DNA from: JAEXOD01 sp963667875
GTDB taxonomy: Bacteria; Bacteroidota; Ignavibacteria; Ignavibacteriales; Melioribacteraceae
Direction: 5' to 3'
DNA: 64,000 nt
Assembly: GCA_963667875.2 (NCBI GenBank)
Contig: CAXXGC010000005.1
Span: 248,001-312,000, forward strand
Shown one piece after another: positions 44,814 through 52,689 of the stretch (position 1 is the stretch's first letter; each line of letters starts with the position of its first letter). Below the pieces are notes generated by a model. That model was not told the DNA's origin. It did not search any database and saw only the letters and a list, made by a program, of their open reading frames with translations. The translations under genes and the position numbers were made by a program.

Positions 44814-45587
44814 TTATACCATTGCTTTAATAAGTTGTAAAATTCTCTCTTCAAATTGACTTAATAATTCTTTAATAAGTACAACATAAAGTGGGGATAA
44901 CAAACTTATAAACAAAAAGCCCAAGGCAATTTTAGCTGGCTGCAACACAAAAAACACATTCATTTGAGGAATCACACGCGAAATAATTCCGGTAGCTAAA
45001 TGTATTAAAAAAAATGAGACCATTATGGGGGCTGCTATTTTTATTGCTATTAAAAATACCATTGCCGAGTACCTTGTTAATAAGATGTATACCTTTTCAT
45101 TTACAACATACGTGCCAATTGGTACAGCTTTAAATGAATATACAAGTGCGGTTATTACATGATGATGTCCGTTGATGAGCAAAAATACTAAAGTAGCCAA
45201 AATTACAATTACTTCGCCCACTATATTTGTGGTCGATTCCGTCATTGGATCAAACAGTTGAGCTACAGATAAACCCATATCAAAACCAATTAACAATCCC
45301 GCAAAAGAAATACCATAAAACACAAAATTAAAAGCAAAACCTATTAAAACTCCCGTTATAATTTCCTTAACCCCAATTAATGCTAATGCTAAAACTCCTT
45401 GGTTATAATCAAAACGGTAATCACCTATTGTAAAAAATAAAATATAAGTAATCATTATTGCAATAAATACTTTTGTTAAAGCAGGAAGAGAGTTTTGGCT
45501 AAAAATAGGGGCTACAACTAATGCTGCTATAATCCTTAAAAAGATTAGAAGTCCGGTAAGGAAATCAGCAATAAGAATATCGGTCAT
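44814..45587 (-). CDS. fliR: Flagellar export gate protein FliR
   Basis: 257 residues with six hydrophobic segments; family marks include FLRIIAALVVAPIFS and the FNFVFYGISFAGLLIGFDMGLSVAQLFDP stretch. FliR joins FliP and FliQ in the export gate core. Its ATG overlaps the fliQ stop by 4 bp. Confidence 0.95.
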   Translation of the reverse strand: MTDILIADFLTGLLIFLRIIAALVVAPIFSQNSLPALTKVFIAIMITYILFFTIGDYRFDYNQGVLALALIGVKEIITGVLIGFAFNFVFYGISFAGLLIGFDMGLSVAQLFDPMTESTTNIVGEVIVILATLVFLLINGHHHVITALVYSFKAVPIGTYVVNEKVYILLTRYSAMVFLIAIKIAAPIMVSFFLIHLATGIISRVIPQMNVFFVLQPAKIALGFLFISLLSPLYVVLIKELLSQFEERILQLIKAMV

Positions 45588-45853
45588 TTAACAATTGTTT
45601 CCATCATATTAAACATTTTATAAGTAAAAGCAATCACTCTATCAGCCATAAATGGAAGCGTAACAACAATTGCTATTGCAGTTAAAATAATTTTAGGAAC
45701 AAAAGTTAATGTCATTTCTTGTATTGATGTTGCGGCTTGAAAAATGGAAATTAAAATACCAAACACTAATGATACTCCAAGAACCGGTAGTAACACTAAC
45801 AATACAACATAAAATGCTTCACTAATTAACGAAATTACAATGTCTAATGTCAT
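45584..45853 (-). CDS. fliQ: Flagellar export gate protein FliQ
   Basis: 89 residues, two membrane helices, normal for the family. The segment LPVLGVSLVFGILISIFQAATSIQEMTLTFVPKI is the strongly conserved FliQ core. Placed one base after fliP. Confidence 0.95.
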   Translation of the reverse strand: MTLDIVISLISEAFYVVLLVLLPVLGVSLVFGILISIFQAATSIQEMTLTFVPKIILTAIAIVVTLPFMADRVIAFTYKMFNMMETIVK

Positions 45854-45854
45854 A

Positions 45855-46616
45855 TTAATTAAAACTCCTTACTAATGATCCTATTATTAAATTCCATCCG
45901 TCAATTAAAATAAATAATAATATTTTGAACGGAAGAGAAATAAGCATTGGGGGCAGCATCATCATACCCATACTCATCAAAATACTTGAAACAATCATAT
46001 CAACCATTAAAAAAGGTATATATACAAAAAATCCCATTATAAAACCTGTTCTAAGTTCACTTAACACAAATGAAGGTATTAAGATATAAGTTGGTATATC
46101 ATCCCTAGTTGCAGGTTTTGGCATATTAGCAAGATTGATGAATAATTCGATATCTTGTTGTTTTGTATTTTTATACATAAATGTTCGAATTGGACCAATA
46201 GCTTTTGTATATGCTTCATCTACTGATATTTTGTTATCCATATATGGTTTAATTGCATTATCATTTACTTCACCCCACGTAGGTGCCATAATAAAAAATG
46301 TAACAAACATTGCTATACCCGCCAACAACTGGCTTGGCGGCATCTGCATTGTTCCAAGGGCATTACGAACAAAATGAAAGACTATAATTATTCTTAAATA
46401 TGCAGTTGTCATTACCAATATAGAGGGAGCTAACGTTAAAATAGTCAGCATAATAACAAGCTGTAATGTTACAGATAAATCTTTGGGACTGTCGGACGTG
46501 CCAACATCTATACTTATTTTAGGAATTGGGATTGTGGGATTGGTTTTTTGTGCAAAAGAAGTACCGGCAACTAAAAACAGACCTACTAAAATAAGGATAA
46601 ATATTTTGAACTTCAT
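45855..46616 (-). CDS. fliP: Flagellar export gate protein FliP
   Basis: 253 residues with a cleavable signal peptide (MKFKIFILILVGLFLVAGTSFAQ), as is known for FliP. Conserved parts are TLAPSILVMTTAYLRIIIVFHFVRNALG, the FVTFFIMAPTW helix, FVLSELRTGFIMGFFVYIPFLMVDM and SSILMSMGMMMLPPMLISLPFKI. FliP forms the pore core of the export gate. The ATG overlaps the fliO stop by 4 bp. Confidence 0.97.
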   Translation of the reverse strand: MKFKIFILILVGLFLVAGTSFAQKTNPTIPIPKISIDVGTSDSPKDLSVTLQLVIMLTILTLAPSILVMTTAYLRIIIVFHFVRNALGTMQMPPSQLLAGIAMFVTFFIMAPTWGEVNDNAIKPYMDNKISVDEAYTKAIGPIRTFMYKNTKQQDIELFINLANMPKPATRDDIPTYILIPSFVLSELRTGFIMGFFVYIPFLMVDMIVSSILMSMGMMMLPPMLISLPFKILLFILIDGWNLIIGSLVRSFN

Positions 46617-46948
46617 TTAATCCCCATATTATGTTTTAGTGCTTCAATGAATTTTGTATTTGGTTTGTTTTTTTCTATTTCAGATTCATTATTTACATAT
46701 TCAAGCTCATCAATTACGTTTATCGAATTTTCACTTACTCCAAGTAAATAAACTTTATCTTGTATTTGTACAACAGCAACATATTTTTTAGGTAATATTG
46801 CATGCAAACCCAACACCTTAATGTTTATTCCTTTATTGTTGTTATTTTCGTATTTGTACATATATTTTTTCATTAAGTACAATAACGAATACATTACTCC
46901 TGTTAAAACGGCAAGTACAAATATTATGTACAATATATTCCAAAACAT
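46613..46948 (-). CDS. fliO: FliO-like export gate assembly protein
   Basis: 111 residues, one N-terminal membrane helix (about 4-26) and a small beta-rich cytoplasmic part with ILPKKYVAVVQIQDKVYLLGVSENSINVI, the FliO-type domain. FliO helps FliP assemble. The sequence is weakly conserved in general, but the position between fliN and fliP is diagnostic. It overlaps fliN by one base and fliP by four. Confidence 0.88.
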   Translation of the reverse strand: MFWNILYIIFVLAVLTGVMYSLLYLMKKYMYKYENNNNKGINIKVLGLHAILPKKYVAVVQIQDKVYLLGVSENSINVIDELEYVNNESEIEKNKPNTKFIEALKHNMGIK

Positions 46949-47319
46949 TATGCTAGTCCTTTTAATCTTTCTTCAGTAGCAATTAAATTGGTAATTCTTA
47001 TACCAAAATGTTTATCAATTACCACAACTTCGCCTTCAGCAATCTTTTTATTATTAATATAAACATCAACGGGTTCACTGGCTAATTTTTCCAATTCAAT
47101 TACATATCCGCGTTCCAGTTCAAGAATATCTTTTATTTGCATTTTTGTTCTGCCAAGCTCAATATATACATTTAGTTGTAAATCTTTTAAAAAATCAAGC
47201 TTGTTATCGGATTTAAAACCCCTTTTAGTAGATTCATCAAATTCAGGGAAATCGGCCAAACTTCCAACAATATCATCATCTTCCATTCCGCCTGAGTTTA
47301 ACATATCATCTATAGCCAT
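46948..47319 (-). CDS. fliN: Flagellar C-ring protein FliN
   Basis: 123 residues. The C-terminal SpoA domain (about 45-118) reads LNVYIELGRTKMQIKDILELERGYVIELEKLASEPVDVYINNKKIAEGEVVVIDKHFGIRI, typical of FliN. The acidic N-terminal 40 residues are variable. It forms the base of the switch with FliM and FliG. Confidence 0.95.
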   Translation of the reverse strand: MAIDDMLNSGGMEDDDIVGSLADFPEFDESTKRGFKSDNKLDFLKDLQLNVYIELGRTKMQIKDILELERGYVIELEKLASEPVDVYINNKKIAEGEVVVIDKHFGIRITNLIATEERLKGLA

Positions 47320-47338
47320 TTTATTACCTCTATTAATT

Positions 47339-48316
47339 TCATTTTTTGTCTACTTTTCTTGATATTTTTACTGCTTTATGATTATTTACATATCCCGTTG
47401 TACCATAAAACACAATTTTACTTCCAATTTTTACCTTAACTTCTTCTCCCACTCTTTTATCCATCAAAATCACATCTCCCTTTTCAAGATTCAAAAGTTG
47501 GTCAAAGCTAATTGAAGCTCTTCCAAATTCTACTTCAACATTTAATTCCGTTTTATTTAGATGGTTTATTAATACATTTCGTGCTGTTGTACCACTATAT
47601 TTTAAGGGTCTAATTGTAGATAAATTTTGACTTGATAGTTTTGAAAGAATAGTATCAAAAGCAAAAGTTGCAAAACAAACATTCATTAAATATGATTGTT
47701 CACCAATAAATAATTCAAAAGTTATTAATAAAACAGACTCACTTTGCGATGTTATTTGAGCAAAATCGATATCCGGTTCAAACCTGTCTAATGCAAAATC
47801 AAAGTCATCAATAATTTGCCAGGCTTTTCGTAAATCTGTCATAATTCTTTCAACTGTAACACTTAAAACTTTTTGTTCAATTGGTGTAATTACTTTCGAT
47901 TGTTTTGTACCGATACCATTACCACCTAACAATCTATCAACCAAAGATAAAGCAAGTTCGGGACTAAATTCCAAAATCGCTTTAATATCCGTATTCCTGA
48001 TTTCGAATGTAAATAAACAAGCAGGATTTGAAACTGACAACACATATTCCGAATAATAAATTTGATCAACGGAAATAACATTAACATTTATAATAGTTTG
48101 GAGTTTAGACATTAAAAATGAGCTGAATGACTCTGCAAAGTTTTCGTGAATATTTCGCAAAGTTCTCAATTGATTTTTGGATATCCTGTTTGGTAATCTA
48201 AAATCAAATGGTATCGCTTCTTTATCTGCTATTTTCGTTTCAGTCGGTTCATTTGATCCGGCTTTCATGTTATTAAGCAGTTGGTCTATCTCTTGTTGTG
48301 AAAGTACTTCTGCCAT
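47339..48316 (-). CDS. fliM: Flagellar switch protein FliM
   Basis: 325 residues. The N-terminal LSQQEIDQLL is the motif to which phosphorylated CheY binds, so a CheY-type signal is expected although no chemotaxis genes are in the window. The middle domain has RLPNRISKNQLRTLRNIHENFAESF and LVDRLLGGNG; the C-terminal SpoA domain has NVEVEFGRASISFDQLLNLEKGDVI. The product is the middle part of the C ring. Confidence 0.96.
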   Translation of the reverse strand: MAEVLSQQEIDQLLNNMKAGSNEPTETKIADKEAIPFDFRLPNRISKNQLRTLRNIHENFAESFSSFLMSKLQTIINVNVISVDQIYYSEYVLSVSNPACLFTFEIRNTDIKAILEFSPELALSLVDRLLGGNGIGTKQSKVITPIEQKVLSVTVERIMTDLRKAWQIIDDFDFALDRFEPDIDFAQITSQSESVLLITFELFIGEQSYLMNVCFATFAFDTILSKLSSQNLSTIRPLKYSGTTARNVLINHLNKTELNVEVEFGRASISFDQLLNLEKGDVILMDKRVGEEVKVKIGSKIVFYGTTGYVNNHKAVKISRKVDKK

Positions 48317-48317
48317 T

Positions 48318-48833
48318 TTAGTTTATCACGTATTTGTCAAAGTATATGTTATTTACTTTTACTGCAGGAAACAATTCCATCACTTTTGCCATCAACTCAC
48401 TTTTTAGCACATCCTTATATCCAATTTCCCCTAGTTCAGCCATCGTTTTGGCCGAAATAGTAACAATTATCATATCCTTAAGTATCACCAATTTTGATTC
48501 CAATAATTTTACATGTTCTTCCGTATCAACATCAATTCCAAGTGATACCAGCATTATTCTTTGTCCGCCTGTTCCTGCAGGATTAATTATTACATCTTCA
48601 ATCTTAAAGATATTAGTTCCCGCTGGTTCTTTTTTTTCTTTTAGATCAGCATCTATCGAATCTGCTTCGGTTTTAGAAACCAATCCCTGTTGTTCAACTA
48701 TTTTTGTTAATAATATATTTGCTGTTACATAATAAACAGCCAGCAATTGTATTATAAACAACGGAAGCCCAATAATTAAAATTTTTGGATTAAATCCCTT
48801 TTTTGAATCAGATTTACCTTGTTCATCAGCCAT
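48318..48833 (-). CDS. fliL: Flagellar basal body protein FliL
   Basis: 171 residues: Lys-rich cytoplasmic start, one membrane helix (about 18-39) and a periplasmic domain with PAGTGGQRIMLVSLGIDVDTEEHVKLLE, matching FliL. FliL surrounds and supports the stator. It is the first gene of the export/switch operon; a sigma-54-like sequence lies 28-44 bp upstream of its ATG and GGAA gives a weak ribosome-binding site. Confidence 0.92.
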   Translation of the reverse strand: MADEQGKSDSKKGFNPKILIIGLPLFIIQLLAVYYVTANILLTKIVEQQGLVSKTEADSIDADLKEKKEPAGTNIFKIEDVIINPAGTGGQRIMLVSLGIDVDTEEHVKLLESKLVILKDMIIVTISAKTMAELGEIGYKDVLKSELMAKVMELFPAVKVNNIYFDKYVIN

Positions 48834-48860
48834 AATATTTCCAATATTTTTTTATAAATA

Positions 48861-48877
48861 ATCAATTGATGTGCCAA
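48861..48877 (-). promoter_or_regulatory. Possible sigma-54 promoter of the fliL operon
   Basis: On the minus strand TTGGCAC (48877-48871), five bases, then TTGAT (48865-48861). The -24 half is exact against the TGGCAC consensus and the spacing is right; the -12 half has TTGA for TTGC. Transcription would start about 15-20 bp before the fliL ATG. Sigma-54 is used for middle flagellar genes in several phyla. Confidence 0.4.
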
Positions 48878-49047
48878 ATCAATTATTTAGATTTGGTTTT
48901 GAATTATTTTAAAAATAACATTTTATATTATCAATTACATCCTTCAAATTATTATTTTTATTATTTTTTTGCTTTTATAACAACAAAACAGATACCACAA
49001 CATATTTGTACCTAATACCAAACAGATAACAAGATAATTATAAATAA

Positions 49048-49075
49048 TTATCGCACAAAATTAAAACTTTGTTTA
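49048..49075 (-). promoter_or_regulatory. Weak sigma-28-like sequence upstream of fliL
   Basis: Minus strand TAAA (49075-49072), sixteen bases, then TGCGATAA (49055-49048), six of eight matches to GCCGATAA. It is 215 bp before fliL, so less convincing than the sigma-54-like site nearer the gene. Confidence 0.2.
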
Positions 49076-49114
49076 AAAAACTCAATATTTGGTTTAGTTT
49101 ACCCCCAGTATAAA

Positions 49115-49323
49115 AGATTGTGTTAAAACCGGGGAATTATAGTAAAAAAACAGGAACTCATCCTTCGACTCAGCAAACCCGATGAGTACACCGCCTTCTC
49201 TTAAAAAAGAAGGGGAGTGACTGTAAGAACATATAAAACTATGAGTTGTAAGGATTTGTGTCTCCTCTCCTTTTAAGAGAGGAGATTAAGAGGTGAGTTC
49301 GTTTTCTAATTTTAACACAATCT
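49115..49323. repeat. 209-bp element with 14-bp terminal inverted repeats and internal hairpins
   Basis: AGATTGTGTTAAAA (49115-49128) is the exact reverse complement of TTTTAACACAATCT (49310-49323). Inside are GGAACTCATC and GATGAGT modules, a CTTCT-based hairpin near 49193-49213 and a perfect hairpin TCTCCTCTC/GAGAGGAGA (49261-49285). The layout is that of a small non-coding insertion; no transposase or clear target-site duplication is seen. Confidence 0.55.
49261..49285. repeat. CT-rich hairpin inside the 209-bp element
   Basis: TCTCCTCTC (49261-49269) pairs fully with GAGAGGAGA (49277-49285) around a seven-base loop. The following TTAAGAGGTGAGTT resembles short repeats that I know as common between genes in Bacteroidota. 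Confidence 0.6.
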
Positions 49324-49496
49324 GATAAATGCTGGTTTATTAAACTTTAGGTACGGTTATTTAAAATCAGATAACTTGTTGTTATAAAACATATTAGCAT
49401 GATATTATACTCATAGAAGCACTTCATCGAAGTACTGATTATGGAATAATTAGCCGTTAACACATTATATTGCAATATGTTATAATGAATTTTATA

Positions 49497-49570
49497 ATCC
49501 CGAAGGGATGATATTATTGTAGCAAAATAGAAAAATAACAGCCAAAAACCCCAAAGGTAGATGTCGCATA
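49497..49570. repeat. Composite hairpin repeat, diverged copy C
   Basis: ATCCCGAAGGGAT hairpin, then ATTGTAGCAAAA, then AATAACAGCC, then a CCCCAAAGG module and ATGTCGCATA. The order matches copies A and B (hairpin, ATTGTAGCAAAA, AATAACAGCAGCCAACAAA, CCTGAAGG, CGACATGAT) but the ends are missing. Confidence 0.7.
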
Positions 49571-49768
49571 AGTAAGATGTGAATGATTGTTGGAGATAGT
49601 AATCTTATTTATGACTAAATCGTCTAATTGAAAACTATGGAATAATATATTTTTGAATCAGTGCTAAAGCCCAAACTGTTGTCCTTGCACCATACCCTAC
49701 CATAAATAGCAATGCAACCCACTTACGGGGTTGTGGTTCTTTTTTTTAGCGTTCAGGCTACTGATATG

Positions 49769-49789
49769 AAACCCCATTCGGGGTTTTTT
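49769..49789 (+). terminator. Terminator-like hairpin in the gap
   Basis: AAACCCC-ATTCG-GGGTTTTTT forms a GC-rich stem followed by a T-run. No gene ends at it on the plus strand, so it is either a repeat unit of the same class or the end of an unannotated transcript. Confidence 0.5.
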
Positions 49790-49900
49790 AATATAATCCT
49801 TTAATCCAAATAGAAAATTAAATACTGAAAATCAATTTATTGCGTAATAACGCTGAAAGTCTTACATATCATTAGACCTCGGAACCATTAAAACCGGTTT

Positions 49901-49921
49901 CAACCCCCTATAGTGGGGTTG
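49901..49921. repeat. Short hairpin CAACCCC/GGGGTTG
   Basis: Seven-base perfect stem with a seven-base loop (CTATAGT). One of several unrelated short hairpins in the gap. Confidence 0.6.
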
Positions 49922-49969
49922 CATAAAATGGAGTAATTTGCTTAAGTTGACAACATTGCCATAAATAGT

Positions 49970-50039
49970 GGGGTTATTTAAACCCATAACATGCTATAAT
50001 ATAATTACATATAGGCAGTTTATATGTTTAAATAACCCC
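49970..50039. repeat. 70-bp stem-loop with 14-bp perfect stem
   Basis: GGGGTTATTTAAAC (49970-49983) is the exact reverse complement of GTTTAAATAACCCC (50026-50039), with a 42-bp AT-rich loop. Directly next to it is CCAGCC-TTTA-GGCTGG (50038-50053). It could be a pair of inverted repeat units or a structured transcript. Confidence 0.6.
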
Positions 50040-50087
50040 AGCCTTTAGGCTGGAGATTTCGAAGAAAGAGAATTCGGGCTTTAGCCC
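50038..50087. repeat. Two adjacent short hairpins
   Basis: CCAGCC-TTTA-GGCTGG (50038-50053) and GGGCT-TT-AGCCC (50076-50087) are separated by an AG-rich linker. A CACC-AAAGG-GGTG unit follows at 50168-50181. Confidence 0.55.
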
Positions 50088-50466
50088 TGATTCTTACGAT
50101 GTTTAATTTTATTTCGATTTCATCTATGGTTATACTGCTTAATTAACCCCAATTTACTTATGCTACATCCACCAAAGGGGTGACATTGTGTGTTATATCA
50201 AAACGATAACTCTCATATTTGTCCCCAATTTTCACAAAGTCTCTTTATGTCAAAGTCAGCATAAAAGATAGTATTTGAGTTTAACCCTCATTCAAAAATC
50301 TATTTTAACTGGCTCTTTTAATATTTGTAATGTTTGGGTTACAACCCAATTTCAGCTTGTTCCACTAACTACTCCTCAAGCTATTATTTTCAACCCTTAA
50401 TAACCTATCAATGGCTAATATTAACCGAATGTTTAATATTACTTATAATTTGATTATTTAAAATAA

Positions 50467-50496
50467 AAAACCCTCCCAAAAGTCAGGAGGGTTTTA
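50467..50496 (-). terminator. Intrinsic terminator after flgE
   Basis: AAAACCCTCC (50467-50476) pairs with GGAGGGTTTT (50486-50495). On the minus strand the stem ends in a run of six T. It lies about 42 bp past the flgE stop and ends the fliF-flgE operon. Confidence 0.88.
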
Positions 50497-50537
50497 CATT
50501 GAACACTTTTATTTATTTCGCACTATTTATTTACTTA

Positions 50538-52169
50538 TTATCTTACCAAACTGGTAATTTCTTGTAATAATGAATCAGACATTGTTACAACACGGGCATT
50601 AGCTTGGAAACCTCTTTGTGATACAATCATTTTAGTAAACTCTTCTGAAAGATCAACATTTGATTGTTCCAATGCACCTGACTGAATTGTAGTACCGCTG
50701 CTTTCACCGGGTTCGCCAACTAATGCTTCACCGGAGTTAGGAGATACCTTAAATAAGTTATCGCCAACGCTTGTTAAACCGTTATTATTTGCAAAAGTAG
50801 CAACCATTATTTGAGCTAAGTTTCTTGATTCGCCATTAGAGAATACACCAACAACATATCCATATTGATCAATATTTAAGTTAGATAATGAAGCGGCTGC
50901 TGAACCATTTTGACTTAAAGCAGATACAACTGAATTTGCCGAAGTTTGCGTTACACCTGAAAAGGCTGAACCAAAATCTAAATTAATATTCTGAGGACTT
51001 GCACCACCGCCAGGAGTTAATCTAACTACCGGAGGATTTGGAGAAATTGAATTAATTGAACCATCAGAAAGAAATGATATTGTACCTGAATTTGATTCCA
51101 AAGTTGCAGGAGATGGTACTGAAGTTGTCCAATTCCATTGATTATTTGCTGTTTTTGTAAATTTTAATGTCAAGTTGTGAGGATTTCCCAACGAATCAAA
51201 CACCGATAAAGTACCTGTTACAACGGTAGGATCACGATTTTCATCAACTGTTGAACTAAGAGTAGTTGTACTTGCTGTTTGTGTTAATTCTGTCGGATCA
51301 AATGAATAATTAATACCTAAACCGGCATTAGTAACATTTATAGCAGCAGGAGCTGCACCATTCATTGTTGTAAGAGCACCCGTACCTGCATTAAATACCA
51401 ATGCAACTGTTTGAGCACCACCAATCTGAGAAACACCTGAACTATTAACTAAATCATAAACCATATTAAAAGTATCTGCTGCGGTTTTGGTATAAGTAAT
51501 ATTCATGTCATATTCATTTCCGTTCATATCATATACTTTATTTGTATCAGTAGCAGTTCCGCCAATTGCTAAAGTTGAGCTAATATTACCTGTTTGTACA
51601 AACGATTCTGATCGGGTTAATGTAGAAGTACTGTTAAGGTTTCCACCCCATGATGTTTCAGTAGTTGCAACTGCAGGCAATCTTAAATTTGTATCAACAA
51701 AAATATCCTGTAAATTATTACCCGGAGGTATTGTACCGTCAGCTGTTGCAACTTTACCTTGTACAATTGCTCCGTTTTGTGAAACTAATTTACCGCTTGC
51801 GTCAAATGAAAAAGCTCCAGCACGCGAATAAAATTCCTCACCGTTACTTTTTAATATGAACAATCCGTCACCTTGAAGAGCCATATCTGTAACTTGACCG
51901 GTTTGTTCAAAAGTTCCTTGTGTCCAATCTCTATCAATTGAACCAATCTGCATTCCTAAACCGATTTGAAATGAGTTTGTACCACCGTTAGTTGATGATG
52001 GATCTGTACCGTAACGTACGTACTGATTAAATGTATCGCTGAATGTTACTCGTGAGCCCTTAAAACCGATAGAGTTTACGTTAGCTATATTATTACCTAA
52101 TACGTCTAACATTGTTTGATGATTGCGTAAACCTGATACGCCTGCGTAAAGTGAATTTAGAAGTGACAT
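50538..52169 (-). CDS. flgE: Flagellar hook protein FlgE
   Basis: 543 residues from the ATG at 52169, seven bases after GGAGG; a TTG four codons earlier is inside that site. N-terminal SLLNSLYAGVSGLRNHQTMLDVLGNNIANVNSIGFKG and C-terminal GALEQSNVDLSEEFTKMIVSQRGFQANARVVTMSDSLLQEI are hook-family ends. Two D2-like units are visible, about 211-302 and 322-415, each starting VYDMNG or VFDSLG with a TYTKTA or KFTKTA motif; the first is matched by the insert in FlgL. The product polymerises into the hook. Confidence 0.96.
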   Translation of the reverse strand: MSLLNSLYAGVSGLRNHQTMLDVLGNNIANVNSIGFKGSRVTFSDTFNQYVRYGTDPSSTNGGTNSFQIGLGMQIGSIDRDWTQGTFEQTGQVTDMALQGDGLFILKSNGEEFYSRAGAFSFDASGKLVSQNGAIVQGKVATADGTIPPGNNLQDIFVDTNLRLPAVATTETSWGGNLNSTSTLTRSESFVQTGNISSTLAIGGTATDTNKVYDMNGNEYDMNITYTKTAADTFNMVYDLVNSSGVSQIGGAQTVALVFNAGTGALTTMNGAAPAAINVTNAGLGINYSFDPTELTQTASTTTLSSTVDENRDPTVVTGTLSVFDSLGNPHNLTLKFTKTANNQWNWTTSVPSPATLESNSGTISFLSDGSINSISPNPPVVRLTPGGGASPQNINLDFGSAFSGVTQTSANSVVSALSQNGSAAASLSNLNIDQYGYVVGVFSNGESRNLAQIMVATFANNNGLTSVGDNLFKVSPNSGEALVGEPGESSGTTIQSGALEQSNVDLSEEFTKMIVSQRGFQANARVVTMSDSLLQEITSLVR

Positions 52170-52203
52170 ATTAACCTCCAATAGGATAATTTATTTAGTC
52201 TAT

Positions 52204-52255
52204 GATTCGACTTCTGTCAGTCGGTCGAATCAGGGCGTCCTAGAAGGTCCCGCCC
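52204..52255 (-). promoter_or_regulatory. Structured GC-rich leader before flgE
   Basis: Two adjacent hairpins: GATTCGAC (52204-52211) pairs with GTCGAATC (52224-52231), and GGGCG (52233-52237) pairs with CGCCC (52251-52255). They lie between the upstream gene's stop and the flgE ribosome-binding site, and are much GC-richer than anything around. There is no T-run, so this is not a plain terminator; translation control, RNA processing or a riboswitch are possible. Confidence 0.5.
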
Positions 52256-52276
52256 GGTTATTTAATTAATTATTTT

Positions 52277-52663
52277 TTAGAATGCAAAAACTACGCTGTC
52301 AATATTTGTGAAAACATTTTCATTTCCTTCTGCTACCTCCACGGCTGTTACTACAGTCCGATTTGGTATATTTACTATAAAAGCTTTGTCTTTCAACATT
52401 ACCAAAGAATCTTTTGCTCCTTTCGCTTCTGCTTTTCCAACTGCCTCCTGCAGTTTATTTATTTCAACTTCCGAGAGCTGTATGTTTCTTGATTCAAGTC
52501 TTTTAGATGCATGTCCTGAAAATTTAATTTTCGATAATTCATTGTCAAAGAGCGAATCGAAACTGTTTGTTTCTTTGGTTTTGATCGACTTTCCAATATT
52601 ATCGTCCGAAGGCGTTACTATTGGGACAAATGGAACTCTAATTCCGTTCACCATATTTGCCAT
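52277..52663 (-). CDS. TIGR02530-type flagellar operon protein
   Basis: 128 residues. The core SGHASKRLESRNIQLSEVEINKLQEAVGKAEAKGAKDSLVML followed by AFIVNIPNRTVVTAVE matches the small flagellar operon protein family TIGR02530, found between flgD and flgE in Firmicutes and other phyla. The function is not known; it may help hook formation. It follows flgD by 26 bp with GGAG upstream. Confidence 0.88.
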   Translation of the reverse strand: MANMVNGIRVPFVPIVTPSDDNIGKSIKTKETNSFDSLFDNELSKIKFSGHASKRLESRNIQLSEVEINKLQEAVGKAEAKGAKDSLVMLKDKAFIVNIPNRTVVTAVEVAEGNENVFTNIDSVVFAF

Positions 52664-52689
52664 GTTGTCAAAACTCCTTTCTTTTTACT

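Larger units (their letters stand above)
48834..50537. other. 1.7-kb gene-free gap full of palindromes between fliL and flgE
   Basis: No plausible gene on either strand. It holds a sigma-54-like site, an element bounded by 14-bp inverted repeats (49115-49323), a copy of the composite repeat (49497-49570), at least six short GC-rich hairpins (49769-49789, 49901-49921, 50038-50053, 50076-50087, 50168-50181 and others), a long inverted pair (49970/50026) and the flgE terminator. It splits the flagellar block into two operons. Confidence 0.8.

Noticed and set aside
52204..52255. flgE leader considered as a tRNA or c-di-GMP riboswitch
   Set aside because: GGTCGAATC looks like part of a T-arm, but acceptor and anticodon stems are missing, and the conserved c-di-GMP-I core sequence is not present.
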